Shown here piece after piece: positions 1-8,588 of a stretch of 64,000 bases of DNA. The notes below the pieces were generated by a model. That model saw only the letters and a program-made list of their open reading frames with translations, searched no databases and had not been told where the DNA came from. Origin of the DNA: Tepidanaerobacter acetatoxydans Re1 (GTDB lineage Bacteria > Bacillota > Thermosediminibacteria > Thermosediminibacterales > Tepidanaerobacteraceae); the NCBI RefSeq assembly GCF_000328765.2, contig NC_019954.2:624501-688500 (forward strand), given 5' to 3'. Each line of letters starts with the position of its first letter. Position 1 is the first letter of the stretch. Both the position numbers and the translations under genes were made by a program.

Positions 1-249
1 TCCGAAGGTCTTACCCCTAATTATATGCTGGTTGTAACTAAAAACGGATATATGGATGAACTAGAAGTTCAAGTGGAAGTCACTGAAGAAATTTTTACCG
101 ACCGCTTTAAAGAACTGGAGGCTTTAGAAAAACGTATTGTTCATCGACTTTATACGGTGTTGGGGCTAAATGCCAAGGTAAGATTGGTAGCACCCAATTC
201 CTTGAAACGTTTTGAAGGAAAAGCCCAGCGAGTAAAAGACTTGAGATAA
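1..249 (+). CDS. paaK: Phenylacetate--CoA ligase, C-terminal end (5' truncated by window)
   Basis: The reading frame is open from the first base and ends at a TGA-preceded TAA stop at 247-249, so only about 82 C-terminal residues are present. They match the end of the AMP-binding phenylacetate-CoA ligase family: the 'NYMLVVTKNGYMDELEVQVEV' type stretch, then ALEKRI..RLYTVLGLNAKVRLV and the closing EGKAQRV.DLR, which is the C-terminal lid with its conserved lysine in an EGKAxRV context. The family activates aryl acids (phenylacetate, indoleacetate) to CoA thioesters using ATP. In Clostridia it often sits with indolepyruvate ferredoxin oxidoreductase, but the upstream partners are outside the window. 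The gene is followed by a large perfect palindrome. Confidence 0.85.
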   Translation, partial: SEGLTPNYMLVVTKNGYMDELEVQVEVTEEIFTDRFKELEALEKRIVHRLYTVLGLNAKVRLVAPNSLKRFEGKAQRVKDLR

Positions 250-272
250 TTGCGAATGACTAGGTAATAGCT

Positions 273-322
273 ATAAGGGAAGGTTTAATTTGTTAAGCTT
301 AACAAATTAAACCTTCCCTTAT
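273..322. terminator. Perfect 50-bp palindrome, probable bidirectional terminator
   Basis: Two 25-base arms are exact reverse complements with no loop bases (centre between 297 and 298, at AAGCTT). The arm begins ATAAGGGAAGG and the 3' side is followed by a C/T-rich run (CTTCTTCCTTT). The transcript would fold into a long hairpin with a tight turn, consistent with termination of the ligase gene, although the U-tract is imperfect. The innermost TTGTTAAGCTTAACAA resembles a Rex-like operator half-site pair but with a 2-bp rather than 4-bp spacer. Confidence 0.65.
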
Positions 323-520
323 CTTCTTCCTTTATCTTAAGATAAAGTGTTATTCTTGCCTCCAAATGAAACTTTTACCAAGTCTCATCAAGTGCCCTTA
401 TAAATTTGCTGTTAAATTTTGAGTAATTTTTTATGAAAACCGAAATATCCCCTTGCCGGTCTGCCACATCCGAAAAAAATTTCCAACTTTTGTATGACAC
501 TGACTCGGGTACACAGCATA

Positions 521-569
521 TTGATTTTAACGTAAGGGGATGATAGAATAATAGCAGAACATATGTTTG
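521..569 (+). promoter_or_regulatory. dinB promoter with LexA (SOS) box
   Basis: A sigma-A-type promoter TTGATT (521-526), 17-bp spacer, TAGAAT (544-549) is followed directly by AGAACATATGTTTG at 556-569. The Bacillus/Clostridium LexA consensus is CGAAC-RNRY-GTTCG; this site matches 12 of 14 positions including the central ATAT. It overlaps the expected transcription start, the usual place for repression, and lies 17 bases before the dinB start codon. Confidence 0.8.
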
Positions 570-585
570 GCAGAGGGTGGTGTCA

Positions 586-1776
586 ATGCTTCCTATTTTA
601 CATGTGGACATGAATGCCTTTTATGCTTCCTGCCATCAGGCAAAGGATCCAAGTCTTAAAGGTAAGCCTGTCATGGTGGCGGGAGACCCGAAAAAGAGAA
701 ATGGTATTATTTTAACGGCATCATATGAAGCTCGCCGATATGGAGTAAAGACGGCCATGCCTAAATGGCAGGCAGAAAAGCTATGTCCGCAAGCTGTTTT
801 TATAAAACCCGATTATGATTTATACCTAAGAACCAGCCAAAAAGTGATGAGCATTCTGGGAAGATTTTCTCCTCAGATAGAGATTTTCAGCATTGATGAG
901 GCTTGGCTTGATGTTACCGGATGTGAAAGACTCTTTGGCGATTCTGTGGCTATTGCACGTAAAATACAGGCTGCTATTGCCAAAGAGCTTGATTTATTAT
1001 GTTCCATAGGAGTATCATGTAACAAACTTTTGGCTAAAATGGCTTCAGATATGAAAAAACCTAATGCTATTACTGTGTTGACTACGGAAGATGTACCAAA
1101 ACTGCTTTGGCCCCTACCTGTAAATGAATTATTCGGAGTAGGAAGGCGTATGGCAGAAAAACTTAAACGAATGAATATAAAAACAATAGGAGATTTGGCA
1201 GAAGCTCCACAGGAGTTTTTAGAGAAGGCCTTCGGTTTAAACGGCAGTTATTTACACCTTTGGGCAAATGGTATTGATGATAGTGCTGTAAACCCACATT
1301 CTATGGATGACGCCAAGTCTATGGGCCATTCTATTACCCTGCCCAAAGATATAACATCCTTTGATGATGCGGAGATAGTGCTGCTGTTCTTGTCAGAGCA
1401 GGTGGGGCGAAGGGTCCGTAGGGAAAACTATATGGGCCGTACCGTTACCGTTACATTAAGATATGCTTCCTTTGATACTATTACACGCTCAGTTACTATT
1501 TTTTATACAAACAGCACCGAGGATATTTATAATGCTTCCAGAAAACTCCTTTACAGTAATTGGGATGGGAAAACCCCCCTAAGGCTTTTAGGGGTGAGCC
1601 TTTCTAATCTGGTCAAGGAATTCGATCAAGTATCTTTGTTTGATAATGAAGATAAGAAGCGGAAATTAAACAGAGTTATGGATGAAATTAAAGACCGGTT
1701 TGGTGATGACGCAATATTCCGGGCAAAATTGCTGGATGATAAGGAACTTAATGAACGAAAACTAAAAACTAGGTAA
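586..1776 (+). CDS. dinB: DNA polymerase IV (Y-family translesion polymerase)
   Basis: The 396-residue protein is an error-prone, lesion-bypassing DNA polymerase. The N-terminal palm motif HVDMNAFYASCHQ carries the first metal-binding aspartate, and SIDEAWLDVTG (D104, E105) carries the other catalytic acidic pair. A thumb helix-hairpin-helix follows (LFGVGRRMAEKLKRMNIKTIGDL) and then the little-finger domain, ending with a QVSLFDNE stretch that resembles a beta-clamp-binding motif. ATG 586 is preferred over GTG 577 because the GAGGG ribosome site at 573-577 would otherwise overlap the start codon. It appears to be a single-gene SOS unit, since a LexA-type box lies just upstream. Length is in the normal family range (about 350-420). 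Confidence 0.95.
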   Translation: MLPILHVDMNAFYASCHQAKDPSLKGKPVMVAGDPKKRNGIILTASYEARRYGVKTAMPKWQAEKLCPQAVFIKPDYDLYLRTSQKVMSILGRFSPQIEIFSIDEAWLDVTGCERLFGDSVAIARKIQAAIAKELDLLCSIGVSCNKLLAKMASDMKKPNAITVLTTEDVPKLLWPLPVNELFGVGRRMAEKLKRMNIKTIGDLAEAPQEFLEKAFGLNGSYLHLWANGIDDSAVNPHSMDDAKSMGHSITLPKDITSFDDAEIVLLFLSEQVGRRVRRENYMGRTVTVTLRYASFDTITRSVTIFYTNSTEDIYNASRKLLYSNWDGKTPLRLLGVSLSNLVKEFDQVSLFDNEDKKRKLNRVMDEIKDRFGDDAIFRAKLLDDKELNERKLKTR

Positions 1777-1858
1777 AACTGAAAACAATGCTCCGGCGAT
1801 TCCCGTTATGCTCTGCACTAAAGACCTATTGACTTGATTATAACTATACTAAAAATAA

Positions 1859-1905
1859 AGAACCTTGAATATAAAAATGCATTATTTAAGGTTCATTTTA
1901 GTCTT
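1859..1905 (+). terminator. Terminator after dinB
   Basis: GAACCTT at 1860 pairs with AAGGTTC near 1887-1893, extended by AT-rich flanks, and is followed by the T-rich sequence ATTTTAGTCTTTT. This forms a plausible rho-independent terminator between dinB and the HAD phosphatase gene. Confidence 0.6.
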
Positions 1906-1956
1906 TTACATAAATTACTAATAAGTGTAAAATAAAAAACGGGTCTTCGTTTTTGA

Positions 1957-1984
1957 TTGAAAAAATGTGGTAATACGATATAAT
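1957..1984 (+). promoter_or_regulatory. Sigma-A-type promoter for HAD phosphatase gene
   Basis: TTGAAA (1957-1962), 16-bp spacer, TATAAT (1979-1984), about 40 bases before the start codon at 2023. Confidence 0.55.
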
Positions 1985-2022
1985 AAATTATATGATAGGG
2001 TTTAAGGAAAAGGAATGAATTA

Positions 2023-2982
2023 ATGATGTGTAAAGGAAATACTTGCAGGTTATTTAATGGCGATTTTAAATTGATTGCATTGGATATTGATGGTACTCTT
2101 ATTAACAGTGACCATATTATTACTTCTCGAACTATGCATGCAATTAAAAATGCAAAAGATGCAGGAATAAATGTAACTATAGCAACCGGAAGACATTATA
2201 TTAGTGCAATTAGAATAGCACGAAAAATACAGATAAGCGCCCCGCTTATTTGTGGTGATGGAGCAATTATAAAAGACATAAATACAAATCATACGATCTA
2301 TAATCTTCTTCCAAAGGAAATAGCAGCAGATGTTATGAGAATGGCTGCCGGTTATGAAGATTTTAAAATTCAAGTTTTCACAAGAGAAGGAAAGATATAC
2401 CTGGGGTCCAATTATCGCAATAATTATTTCAAAAGTTTTTTACGTGCTCCATTAAAACATTCATTGAGAGGATATTTTAATCTATTAAGGGATTTTGTCT
2501 TTATACCGGTTAAAAATACGGGAAATATTGAAAAAACTATTGCAGCTATGGATGATGCACCGTTAAAGATAGTTGTCTATGGGAATGAAAGACGAGAAGA
2601 TTTAAAAGATTTTACTGATAAAATCATAAAAAAATATGGTGATAGAATTTCAATAACATCTGCCATAGATAATTGTATTGACATTTTAAAAGGCGGTGTG
2701 TCAAAAGCAAAAGGTCTTGCTGTTTTATCTGAAAAACTCAATATAAAGCCTGAAGAAATAATAGCTGTTGGAGATAATATCAATGATATAGAAATGATTG
2801 AATACGCAGGCTTAGGAGTGGCGATGGGAAATGCCCCAGATGAAGTAAAGAGCAAAGCAAATTATGTGACAGATACCAACAACAATGATGGGTTGGCAAA
2901 GTTTCTTGAAAGCCTACTTTCGGTTCGAATAAAAACAAAGGAATTTCCTGTTCCTCAAACAGGGCTTTGCCGAGGCCAATGA
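2023..2982 (+). CDS. Cof-type HAD-IIB family sugar-phosphate phosphatase
   Basis: This 319-residue cytosolic hydrolase has the HAD catalytic motif LDIDGTL (nucleophile D21, general acid D23), a Cof-type C2B cap in the middle, a motif-III lysine in GGVSKAKGL, and the Mg-binding motif VGDNINDIEM (D251 and D255) near the end. HAD-IIB enzymes of this kind (YidA/Cof group) dephosphorylate sugar phosphates, FMN or similar small metabolites; the exact substrate cannot be read from sequence. The 15 or so N-terminal residues before the core (containing two cysteines) and the tail after the last HAD motif are slightly longer than in typical 270-290-residue members. It has its own promoter and terminator, so it is probably monocistronic. 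Confidence 0.88.
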   Translation: MMCKGNTCRLFNGDFKLIALDIDGTLINSDHIITSRTMHAIKNAKDAGINVTIATGRHYISAIRIARKIQISAPLICGDGAIIKDINTNHTIYNLLPKEIAADVMRMAAGYEDFKIQVFTREGKIYLGSNYRNNYFKSFLRAPLKHSLRGYFNLLRDFVFIPVKNTGNIEKTIAAMDDAPLKIVVYGNERREDLKDFTDKIIKKYGDRISITSAIDNCIDILKGGVSKAKGLAVLSEKLNIKPEEIIAVGDNINDIEMIEYAGLGVAMGNAPDEVKSKANYVTDTNNNDGLAKFLESLLSVRIKTKEFPVPQTGLCRGQ

Positions 2983-3442
2983 GCTTTGGACTATTTCACA
3001 AAAAACTAAGTGCTATAGCGATTTCCAAACTGTTTTTAGTTTTTTATAAAATTACTCATAAAGAAGAGAGCGTCTTAAACTGTTTTAAAGTTGGCAAGGA
3101 TGCTCTCTTCTTTAATTATAATTGGTAATGAACGAATATATCGGCTATGAGGTTAATGCATGAGCTTCTTTAAGTCTGCAGCGCTCTATGCATGCATATA
3201 CAAAAAAGTCACTTTGCTTGTCACAGCTTGGAGAGTGGGAAAGAACTTTTCATAAATATTTTAATTTAATTTTTGTTAGAAAATTTGATATAATGTAGTT
3301 ATGGGTATTTTTAGTAAGTAAAAAGGCATGTATAAATTATAAACATATTTTAACCGAAATTTTCTTTAATTAAAAACCAGCTAAAACCTTTAAAGCAAAT
3401 AAGTAAAAATCTGCCAATATATAATTTAATGGGGTGATGTTA
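2983..3442. other. Intergenic region with terminator and extended -10
   Basis: The 460-bp gap has no convincing ORF. It holds the terminator listed at 3059-3116, a stretch of mixed sequence without recognisable structure (3120-3240), and TGATATAAT at 3286-3294, an extended -10 element that could drive the macrodomain gene from a leader of about 140 bases. Confidence 0.5.
3059..3116 (+). terminator. Terminator after HAD phosphatase gene
   Basis: AAAGAAGAGAGCGTC on the left pairs with GATGCTCTCTTCTTT on the right (one mismatch), around a loop of about 26 bases. It is followed by AATTATAATT rather than a strong T-run, but the arm itself ends in TTCTTTAAT. Confidence 0.65.
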
Positions 3443-3958
3443 ATGGAGAAAATTCAGGTTGTTTTAGGTGATATCACGAAGATTGAGGTTGATGCCATTG
3501 TAAATGCGGCAAATAATACATTGCTCGGTGGCGGCGGCGTTGATGGCGCCATACATCGTGCTGCCGGACCGGAGCTTTTGGAGGAATGCCGCAAATTAAA
3601 TGGCTGTAAAACCGGTGAGGCAAAAATCACAAAGGGATATAAACTGCCAGCGAAATATGTAATACATACAGTGGGGCCAGTATGGCAAGGAGGCAATGCG
3701 AATGAGGATGAGCTTCTTGCCTCGTGCTATAGAAATTCTCTTGAGCTTGCAGCTAAGAATGGTATAAAAACAATTGCATTTCCATCTATAAGCACAGGAG
3801 CATACAGATTCCCCTTAAATCGTGCAGCTAAAATTGCTATTCGAGAGATACTTAATTTTTTAAAGGATAATGAAAGCATTGAAAAAGTGTATATGGTTTG
3901 CTTTGATGAAAAAACCATGAATGCTTATGCTGAAGCCTTACAGGAATTGAGTCAATGA
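3443..3958 (+). CDS. Macrodomain protein, O-acetyl-ADP-ribose deacetylase type
   Basis: The 171-residue protein is a single macro domain. It shows the ligand-binding motifs in order: [17 protein letters not shown], the [14 protein letters not shown] loop, [10 protein letters not shown], and the diphosphate-binding loop [15 protein letters not shown]. The family (YmdB/MacroD-like) hydrolyses O-acetyl-ADP-ribose and removes ADP-ribose from proteins. ATG 3443 follows GGGGTGATG at a usual distance; GTG 3434 and ATG 3437 lie inside the ribosome site and are less likely. It seems to be transcribed alone or with the dehydrogenase gene 90 bp downstream. No SirTM-type sirtuin is next to it, so a linked ADP-ribosylation pair is not indicated. 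Confidence 0.92.
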   Translation: MEKIQVVLGDITKIEVDAIVNAANNTLLGGGGVDGAIHRAAGPELLEECRKLNGCKTGEAKITKGYKLPAKYVIHTVGPVWQGGNANEDELLASCYRNSLELAAKNGIKTIAFPSISTGAYRFPLNRAAKIAIREILNFLKDNESIEKVYMVCFDEKTMNAYAEALQELSQ

Positions 3959-4047
3959 TTACTACATTGTTTTTGTAAGAGCAACATTGTTAGCAATTAA
4001 AGCATTTTAATTTCAGTGATTTTGATAAAATATAAGGAGGAAGTTAA

Positions 4048-4932
4048 ATGTCAGTTTGTAAAGAAAGGATAATTATCGGTTTCATAGGCACTGGTGTTAT
4101 GGGCAGGAGCATGGCGACAAATCTATTAAAATCCGACTATAAAGTAATGGTTTACAACCGGACAAAGGCCAAGGCAGAAGAACTGATTAAGCAGGGTGCT
4201 ATATGGAAGGATACGGTAGCGGAAATTGCAGGGGAAGCTAATGTTATTATAACAATGGTGGGGTATCCTAAAGATGTAGAAGAGGTATATTTTGGCGAAA
4301 GCGGAATTATACAAAATGCTAAGGCAGGTTCTTATCTCATTGACATGACTACATCAAGCCCTAAACTGGCTCAAAAAATTTATGAAGCAGCAAAAGCTAA
4401 GGGATTGCATGCATTAGATGCGCCTGTTTCCGGCGGCGATGTTGGAGCGCGAGAAGCAAAACTTTCTATTATGGTAGGTGGCGAATCAGCAGCATTTGAA
4501 GCGGTAAGGCCTATATTTGAGGCAATGGGCAAAAACATTGTTTTACAGGGCGGCTCTGGTGCCGGACAGTACACGAAGATGTGCAATCAAATTGCGATTG
4601 CTTCTAATATGATAGGTGTTTGTGAAGCTATGGCATATGCTAAAAAAGCAGGTCTTAATCCCCAAAATGTTCTAAAGAGCATAGAATCAGGAGCGGCAGG
4701 CAGTTGGTCCCTTAGCAATTTAGCACCTAGAATGCTATCGGGAGATTTTGAACCGGGTTTTTACATAAAACACTTTATTAAAGATATGAGAATCGCTCTT
4801 GAATCAGCTAAAGAGATGGGGCTCAAAACTCCCGGACTTGAACTGGCCCTTTCCCTATATGAAGAATTGGCCCAAAAAGGTGAAGAGAATAGCGGAACTC
4901 AGGCATTGTTCAAGTATTATATATGTGATTAA
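4048..4932 (+). CDS. NAD(P)-dependent beta-hydroxyacid dehydrogenase (2-hydroxy-3-oxopropionate / 3-hydroxyisobutyrate type)
   Basis: The 294-residue protein has the family's N-terminal Rossmann motif GFIGTGVMGRSMATNL with YNRT after strand beta-2 (arginine there favours NADPH). It also has the substrate loop DAPVSGGDVGAREAKLSIMVGG and the catalytic lysine in GAGQYTKMCNQ (K177), then the all-helical C-terminal dimerisation domain. Members reduce tartronate semialdehyde, succinic semialdehyde or methylglyoxal-like aldehydes; which one cannot be settled here. A perfect AAGGAGG lies just before the ATG. Neighbours give no pathway context. Confidence 0.88.
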   Translation: MSVCKERIIIGFIGTGVMGRSMATNLLKSDYKVMVYNRTKAKAEELIKQGAIWKDTVAEIAGEANVIITMVGYPKDVEEVYFGESGIIQNAKAGSYLIDMTTSSPKLAQKIYEAAKAKGLHALDAPVSGGDVGAREAKLSIMVGGESAAFEAVRPIFEAMGKNIVLQGGSGAGQYTKMCNQIAIASNMIGVCEAMAYAKKAGLNPQNVLKSIESGAAGSWSLSNLAPRMLSGDFEPGFYIKHFIKDMRIALESAKEMGLKTPGLELALSLYEELAQKGEENSGTQALFKYYICD

Positions 4933-4984
4933 AACGCATCTAAAAAGTAATAAATAAAGTTATAGGATGTAACATATTTTACAA

Positions 4985-5005
4985 ATAAGGATACAATATC
5001 CTTAT
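4985..5005. promoter_or_regulatory. 9-bp inverted repeat upstream of manC
   Basis: ATAAGGATA and TATCCTTAT are perfect inverted arms separated by CAA, 31 bases before the start codon. It could be an operator or a leader hairpin; there is no T-run, so it is not a terminator. Confidence 0.35.
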
Positions 5006-5035
5006 ATTGATAATAAGATACGGGAGGAAACGTAT

Positions 5036-6112
5036 ATGTATGGAGTAATTATGGCCGGTGGGGGAGGAACTAGATTTTGGCCATTAAGCAGGGCAAATAC
5101 GCCGAAACAGTTTTTGAATATAACCGGCGAAGACACCATGATTAATGATACAATAAAAAGAATTAAAAGTATCGTTCCGACTGATAAAATAATAATAGTT
5201 ACCAATAAAATCCAAAAGAAAATGCTAAGCAAAGTTATTCAGGAAGATATACCTGAAGCAAATGTTTTGGCAGAACCTGTTGGGCGCAATACTGCAGCGT
5301 GTATCGGTTATGCGGCTATGGTTATTAAAAAACGCTGCGGCGATGCTGTAATGGGCGTTTTCCCTTCAGATCATTATATAAAAGACGCTGATGAATTTCA
5401 AAGAGTTTTAAACGCTGCTTACAGTATAGCCGAGAACACTGAAAAGCTGGTAACTATAGGAATCAATCCCACCTTTCCGTCTACGGGATATGGCTATATA
5501 AAATACGACAGGGAACGCTCCATACCTGCAGAGGGTAAAATAGCATATGAAGTTGTAGATTTTGTGGAAAAACCTAATCTTGCCAAGGCAAAAGAATATT
5601 TAAAGAACGGAAACTATCTTTGGAATAGTGGAATGTTTGCATGGAAGGCATCAGTTATTCTTGAGAATTTTGAAAGATTTTTGCCAAAGCTTTACAGAGG
5701 TTTATTAGAACTTGAGCCGTTTATAGATACACCTAAGGAGAAAACTGTAGTTGAAGAAATATATCCTGCTTTACAAAGTATTTCTATTGATTATGGTGTA
5801 ATGGAAAGATCTGATAAAGTCGTTGTTATTCCGGGAGACTTTGGCTGGAGTGATGTAGGATCTTGGGATTCCTTAGGAGAAGTGTTTCCTCTTGATGAAA
5901 ATGGCAATATCACACGAGGTGATTTTATAGCCATCGATACACGAAATTCTATAATTTATTCCAACAGCCGCTTAGTAGCAGCGGTAGGTTTGGAAAATAT
6001 GATTGTTGTAGAAACCAATGATGCCCTATTGGTATGCCCAAAAGAAAAAGCTCAAGATGTTAAGAAGGTTGTAGAACAGCTGAAAGAAATGGGAAGAAAT
6101 GAACTACTTTAA
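5036..6112 (+). CDS. manC: Mannose-1-phosphate guanylyltransferase
   Basis: The 358-residue nucleotidyltransferase begins with the GTP-binding signature MAGGGGTRFWPLSRANTPKQF and shows GRNTAACIGYAA, FPSDHYI, the catalytic FVEKP motif and SIDYGVMERSD. It makes GDP-mannose from mannose-1-phosphate and GTP for polysaccharide or glycoprotein sugars. The protein lacks the C-terminal phosphomannose isomerase domain of the longer ManC/AlgA fusions, ending after the left-handed beta-helix-like part. GGGAGG precedes the ATG. No other nucleotide-sugar genes flank it in the window, so it is isolated from a capsule cluster. Confidence 0.93.
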   Translation: MYGVIMAGGGGTRFWPLSRANTPKQFLNITGEDTMINDTIKRIKSIVPTDKIIIVTNKIQKKMLSKVIQEDIPEANVLAEPVGRNTAACIGYAAMVIKKRCGDAVMGVFPSDHYIKDADEFQRVLNAAYSIAENTEKLVTIGINPTFPSTGYGYIKYDRERSIPAEGKIAYEVVDFVEKPNLAKAKEYLKNGNYLWNSGMFAWKASVILENFERFLPKLYRGLLELEPFIDTPKEKTVVEEIYPALQSISIDYGVMERSDKVVVIPGDFGWSDVGSWDSLGEVFPLDENGNITRGDFIAIDTRNSIIYSNSRLVAAVGLENMIVVETNDALLVCPKEKAQDVKKVVEQLKEMGRNELL

Positions 6113-6147
6113 AAACTATGGTGTGTTTGCACAATTTTAAGGAATCA

Positions 6148-7059
6148 CTAGAAAAAGTCATTTAAAATGAGATGAATTTTCATTTTTATGGCATCATTAA
6201 AATTTCGCAAATCCAGTCCTGTAATGGTATAAATTTTATCCAGTCGATAAATGAGCGTATTTCGATGAATATAGAGATGTCGAGCTGCTTGTGCTATGTG
6301 AAGATTGCAGTCGAGGAAAACTCGTATTGTATTTATGGTATCACTATCTAAGTCTTTAAAATTCATTTCCATTTCATTTTTATAGTTATGGCGAATTTCT
6401 GAAGGCAGTAAGGAAATAAGCAGCTCTAAAGCCATTTCCGGATAATGAAGAACACCGAAATTTTTTCGAGAAGCAAATATCAAAGCTTTTTTAGCATCAT
6501 TGAAAGCTCTGATTAGCTCAGATTGAGAATGTGCAATTCCTCCAAGACTGATGACGGCTTTTTGAGAAACTTCTTCAGCTATAGTTTGATATAATGCTGT
6601 AGAAGTTTCTTTTAATTCATCTAAATTGCTCATAGGTAAAAATGACAGTAATATATCATCGATTCTAGCAGTCATGCCTTCTTCGAAAATTGTATTAATA
6701 AACCCTTCTATTTCTGCAAGAAACTCACTTTGAATCAAAGCCAAACCACAAGGAAAAGGAAAATCAGTTAATATGGAATTTTTTCCGTTGATGAAAGCTG
6801 CCAGTTCTCTATCGAATTTTGCTTTAACCGTAATTTCAAGAAAAAAGCATAAGTCTTCCAACTGATTTTTTGGCAGTAAAGCTTGTAAAGTATAAATTTT
6901 ATTTATTAGAAATATATTTTTTTCACTTATATTATCGCCCTTTAAGTCTTGACCAAAAATCTTTTGACCATGCTTATCAAGCAATACAAAAGGTGTTTTT
7001 ATATTTGAATTTATTTCAGATAAAATCGATAATAATAAACCTTCCATACTTATCACCAT
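6148..7059 (-). CDS. PucR/CdaR-type transcriptional regulator
   Basis: The 303-residue protein ends with the PucR-type helix-turn-helix: a DLDSDTINTIRVFLDCN segment, then LHIAQAARHLYIHRNTLIYRLDKI and a closing GLDLRNFNDAIKMKIHL. The middle (about residues 110-220) resembles the GGDEF-like linker of CdaR proteins (ISLGGIAHSQSELIRAFNDAKKAL), and the N-terminal third looks like a ligand-sensing domain. A start at the internal ATG (residue 5) is possible. It is co-oriented with, and downstream of, the ABC ATPase gene, with a terminator hairpin between them, so it likely has its own promoter. Such regulators respond to small metabolites (purines, sugar acids, amino acids); the effector is unknown. 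Confidence 0.82.
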   Translation of the reverse strand: MVISMEGLLLSILSEINSNIKTPFVLLDKHGQKIFGQDLKGDNISEKNIFLINKIYTLQALLPKNQLEDLCFFLEITVKAKFDRELAAFINGKNSILTDFPFPCGLALIQSEFLAEIEGFINTIFEEGMTARIDDILLSFLPMSNLDELKETSTALYQTIAEEVSQKAVISLGGIAHSQSELIRAFNDAKKALIFASRKNFGVLHYPEMALELLISLLPSEIRHNYKNEMEMNFKDLDSDTINTIRVFLDCNLHIAQAARHLYIHRNTLIYRLDKIYTITGLDLRNFNDAIKMKIHLILNDFF

Positions 7060-7100
7060 AAATATGATATCCTATTTAAAACAAAAATAAAAGATATAAA

Positions 7101-7147
7101 AAGACAATTACCCTATGAACTTATTGCAAGGAGTAATTGCCTTTTTA
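7101..7147. terminator. Terminator between ABC ATPase and PucR-type regulator genes
   Basis: AGACAATTACCC (7102-7113) and GGAGTAATTGCCT (7130-7142) form a stem with T-runs on both strands (CTTTTT on plus, GTCTTTTTAT on minus). It would end the minus-strand ABC ATPase transcript. Confidence 0.7.
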
Positions 7148-7184
7148 CTAGTTTTGACAAATTAACAACTAAACAAGATTTAAA

Positions 7185-8294
7185 TCAGCTTAATATTCGA
7201 TTTTTTGTAGTCTTGTCAAAGAGATGGAGCTTATTCATATCAAAACCGATTTTAATGGTATCGCCTACGCGAGCATTGCTGCGCGGGTCAACTCGTGCAG
7301 TAAGAGAATTTCCTTGCACAGTAAGATAAAGAAAGGTTTCTGAGCCAAGCAGCTCTATGACATCTACTTTTGCATTCAAGCAGTATTCTGGAAAGTAATC
7401 AAGAAATGCTGCTTCATCATGGATGTCTTCAGGGCGTATTCCCAAGATAATTTCTTTATCTAAATATGAAGGGTCAATTTTTTTAACAACGCCTTCCGGG
7501 ATGAGTAGTTTTACGTCATTTAAGCTTACATAGACTTTGCCGTTTTCCTTTAAAAGCCGTGCATCAATAAAGTTCATTTGGGGGCTGCCAATGAACCCTG
7601 CAACAAATGTGTTAATCGGATAATCATAGATATTTTGTGGTGTATCTACTTGATTGATGTATCCGTCCTTCATTACAACAATACGGCTGCCCATGGTCAT
7701 AGCTTCGGTCTGGTCGTGTGTGACGTAAATGAAAGTAGTTTTAAGTCTATCATGAAGTTTTGCAATTTCAGTTCTCATTTGAACTCTAAGCTTTGCATCT
7801 AAGTTGGATAATGGTTCATCCATCAAAAAAACTTTAGGTTCCCGCACGATTGCTCGTCCCAGTGCCACTCTCTGCCGTTGCCCTCCGGATAATGCTTTAG
7901 GTTTACGATCGAGAAGGTTTTCAATGCCAAGTATGGAGGCAGCTTCCTTTACCCGTTGGTCAATTTCAGATTTGGGTATTTTTCTTAATTTTAGGCCGAA
8001 AGCCATGTTGTCATAAACATTCATATGAGGATAAAGAGCATAGTTTTGAAAAACCATTGCTATGTCACGATCCTTTGGAGAAACATCATTTACGAGTTTA
8101 TCGCCAATATATAATTCTCCTGAGGAGATTTCCTCAAGCCCTGCTACCATTCTAAGAGTGGTAGATTTTCCACAGCCGGAAGGGCCTACAAGCACTACAA
8201 ATTCCTTGTCTTCAATTTCAAGATTGAAATCTATAACGGCTTTGATGCCGCCAGGATAAACCTTATTTATATTTTTAAATATTACCTTGGCCAT
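7185..8294 (-). CDS. ugpC: Sugar ABC transporter ATP-binding protein, UgpC/MsmK type
   Basis: The 369-residue ATPase has Walker A GPSGCGKSTTLRM (about residues 37-49), Q-loop, signature LSGGQRQRVALGRA, Walker B VFLMDEPLSNLDAKLR and H-loop YVTHDQTEAM. A C-terminal MOI/TOBE regulatory region (about 240-369) ends in the usual DMNKLHLFD. It energises CUT1-family importers for glycerol-3-phosphate or oligosaccharides. No permease or binding-protein genes are nearby; stand-alone copies such as MsmX/MsmK are known to serve several importers, which is the likely role here (inference). It is transcribed divergently from the CapA-like gene. Confidence 0.92.
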   Translation of the reverse strand: MAKVIFKNINKVYPGGIKAVIDFNLEIEDKEFVVLVGPSGCGKSTTLRMVAGLEEISSGELYIGDKLVNDVSPKDRDIAMVFQNYALYPHMNVYDNMAFGLKLRKIPKSEIDQRVKEAASILGIENLLDRKPKALSGGQRQRVALGRAIVREPKVFLMDEPLSNLDAKLRVQMRTEIAKLHDRLKTTFIYVTHDQTEAMTMGSRIVVMKDGYINQVDTPQNIYDYPINTFVAGFIGSPQMNFIDARLLKENGKVYVSLNDVKLLIPEGVVKKIDPSYLDKEIILGIRPEDIHDEAAFLDYFPEYCLNAKVDVIELLGSETFLYLTVQGNSLTARVDPRSNARVGDTIKIGFDMNKLHLFDKTTKNRILS

Positions 8295-8588
8295 AAGTCC
8301 TTTTCCCTCTTTCCGATATGTTTTCTATACTTAAATGATAATATAGTTGACTGTTTTATGAAATTGAAAAAATAGCAAAAAATTTTTATGGAAATTCTAC
8401 ACTTTATACAAAACAGAGCTTATTTATAGAAATCTCTAAAGCTGTAGTTACTCTGTTTTATTTGTTTATTTTTTTAAAATAATATAATATTATAGCAATA
8501 TAGGACGTGCATTTAAATTAATAGAGGGTATAAGATTCAAAAAAAATTGTTGTATGCCTAAAGCAGTATGAGGAAAGAGGTTGCTTTA

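Noticed and set aside
273-322. Rex operator at the palindrome centre
   Set aside because: TTGTTAA and TTAACAA are 2 bp apart, not 4, and lie between a gene end and an unrelated promoter, so a terminator is the better reading.
375-611. 78-codon minus-strand ORF overlapping the dinB promoter
   Set aside because: It has no ribosome site, no recognisable domain and runs across the dinB promoter, LexA box and start; a chance frame.
3443-3958. Macrodomain gene as part of an ADP-ribosylation toxin-antitoxin system
   Set aside because: No ADP-ribosyltransferase or SirTM-type partner is adjacent; the neighbours are housekeeping enzymes.
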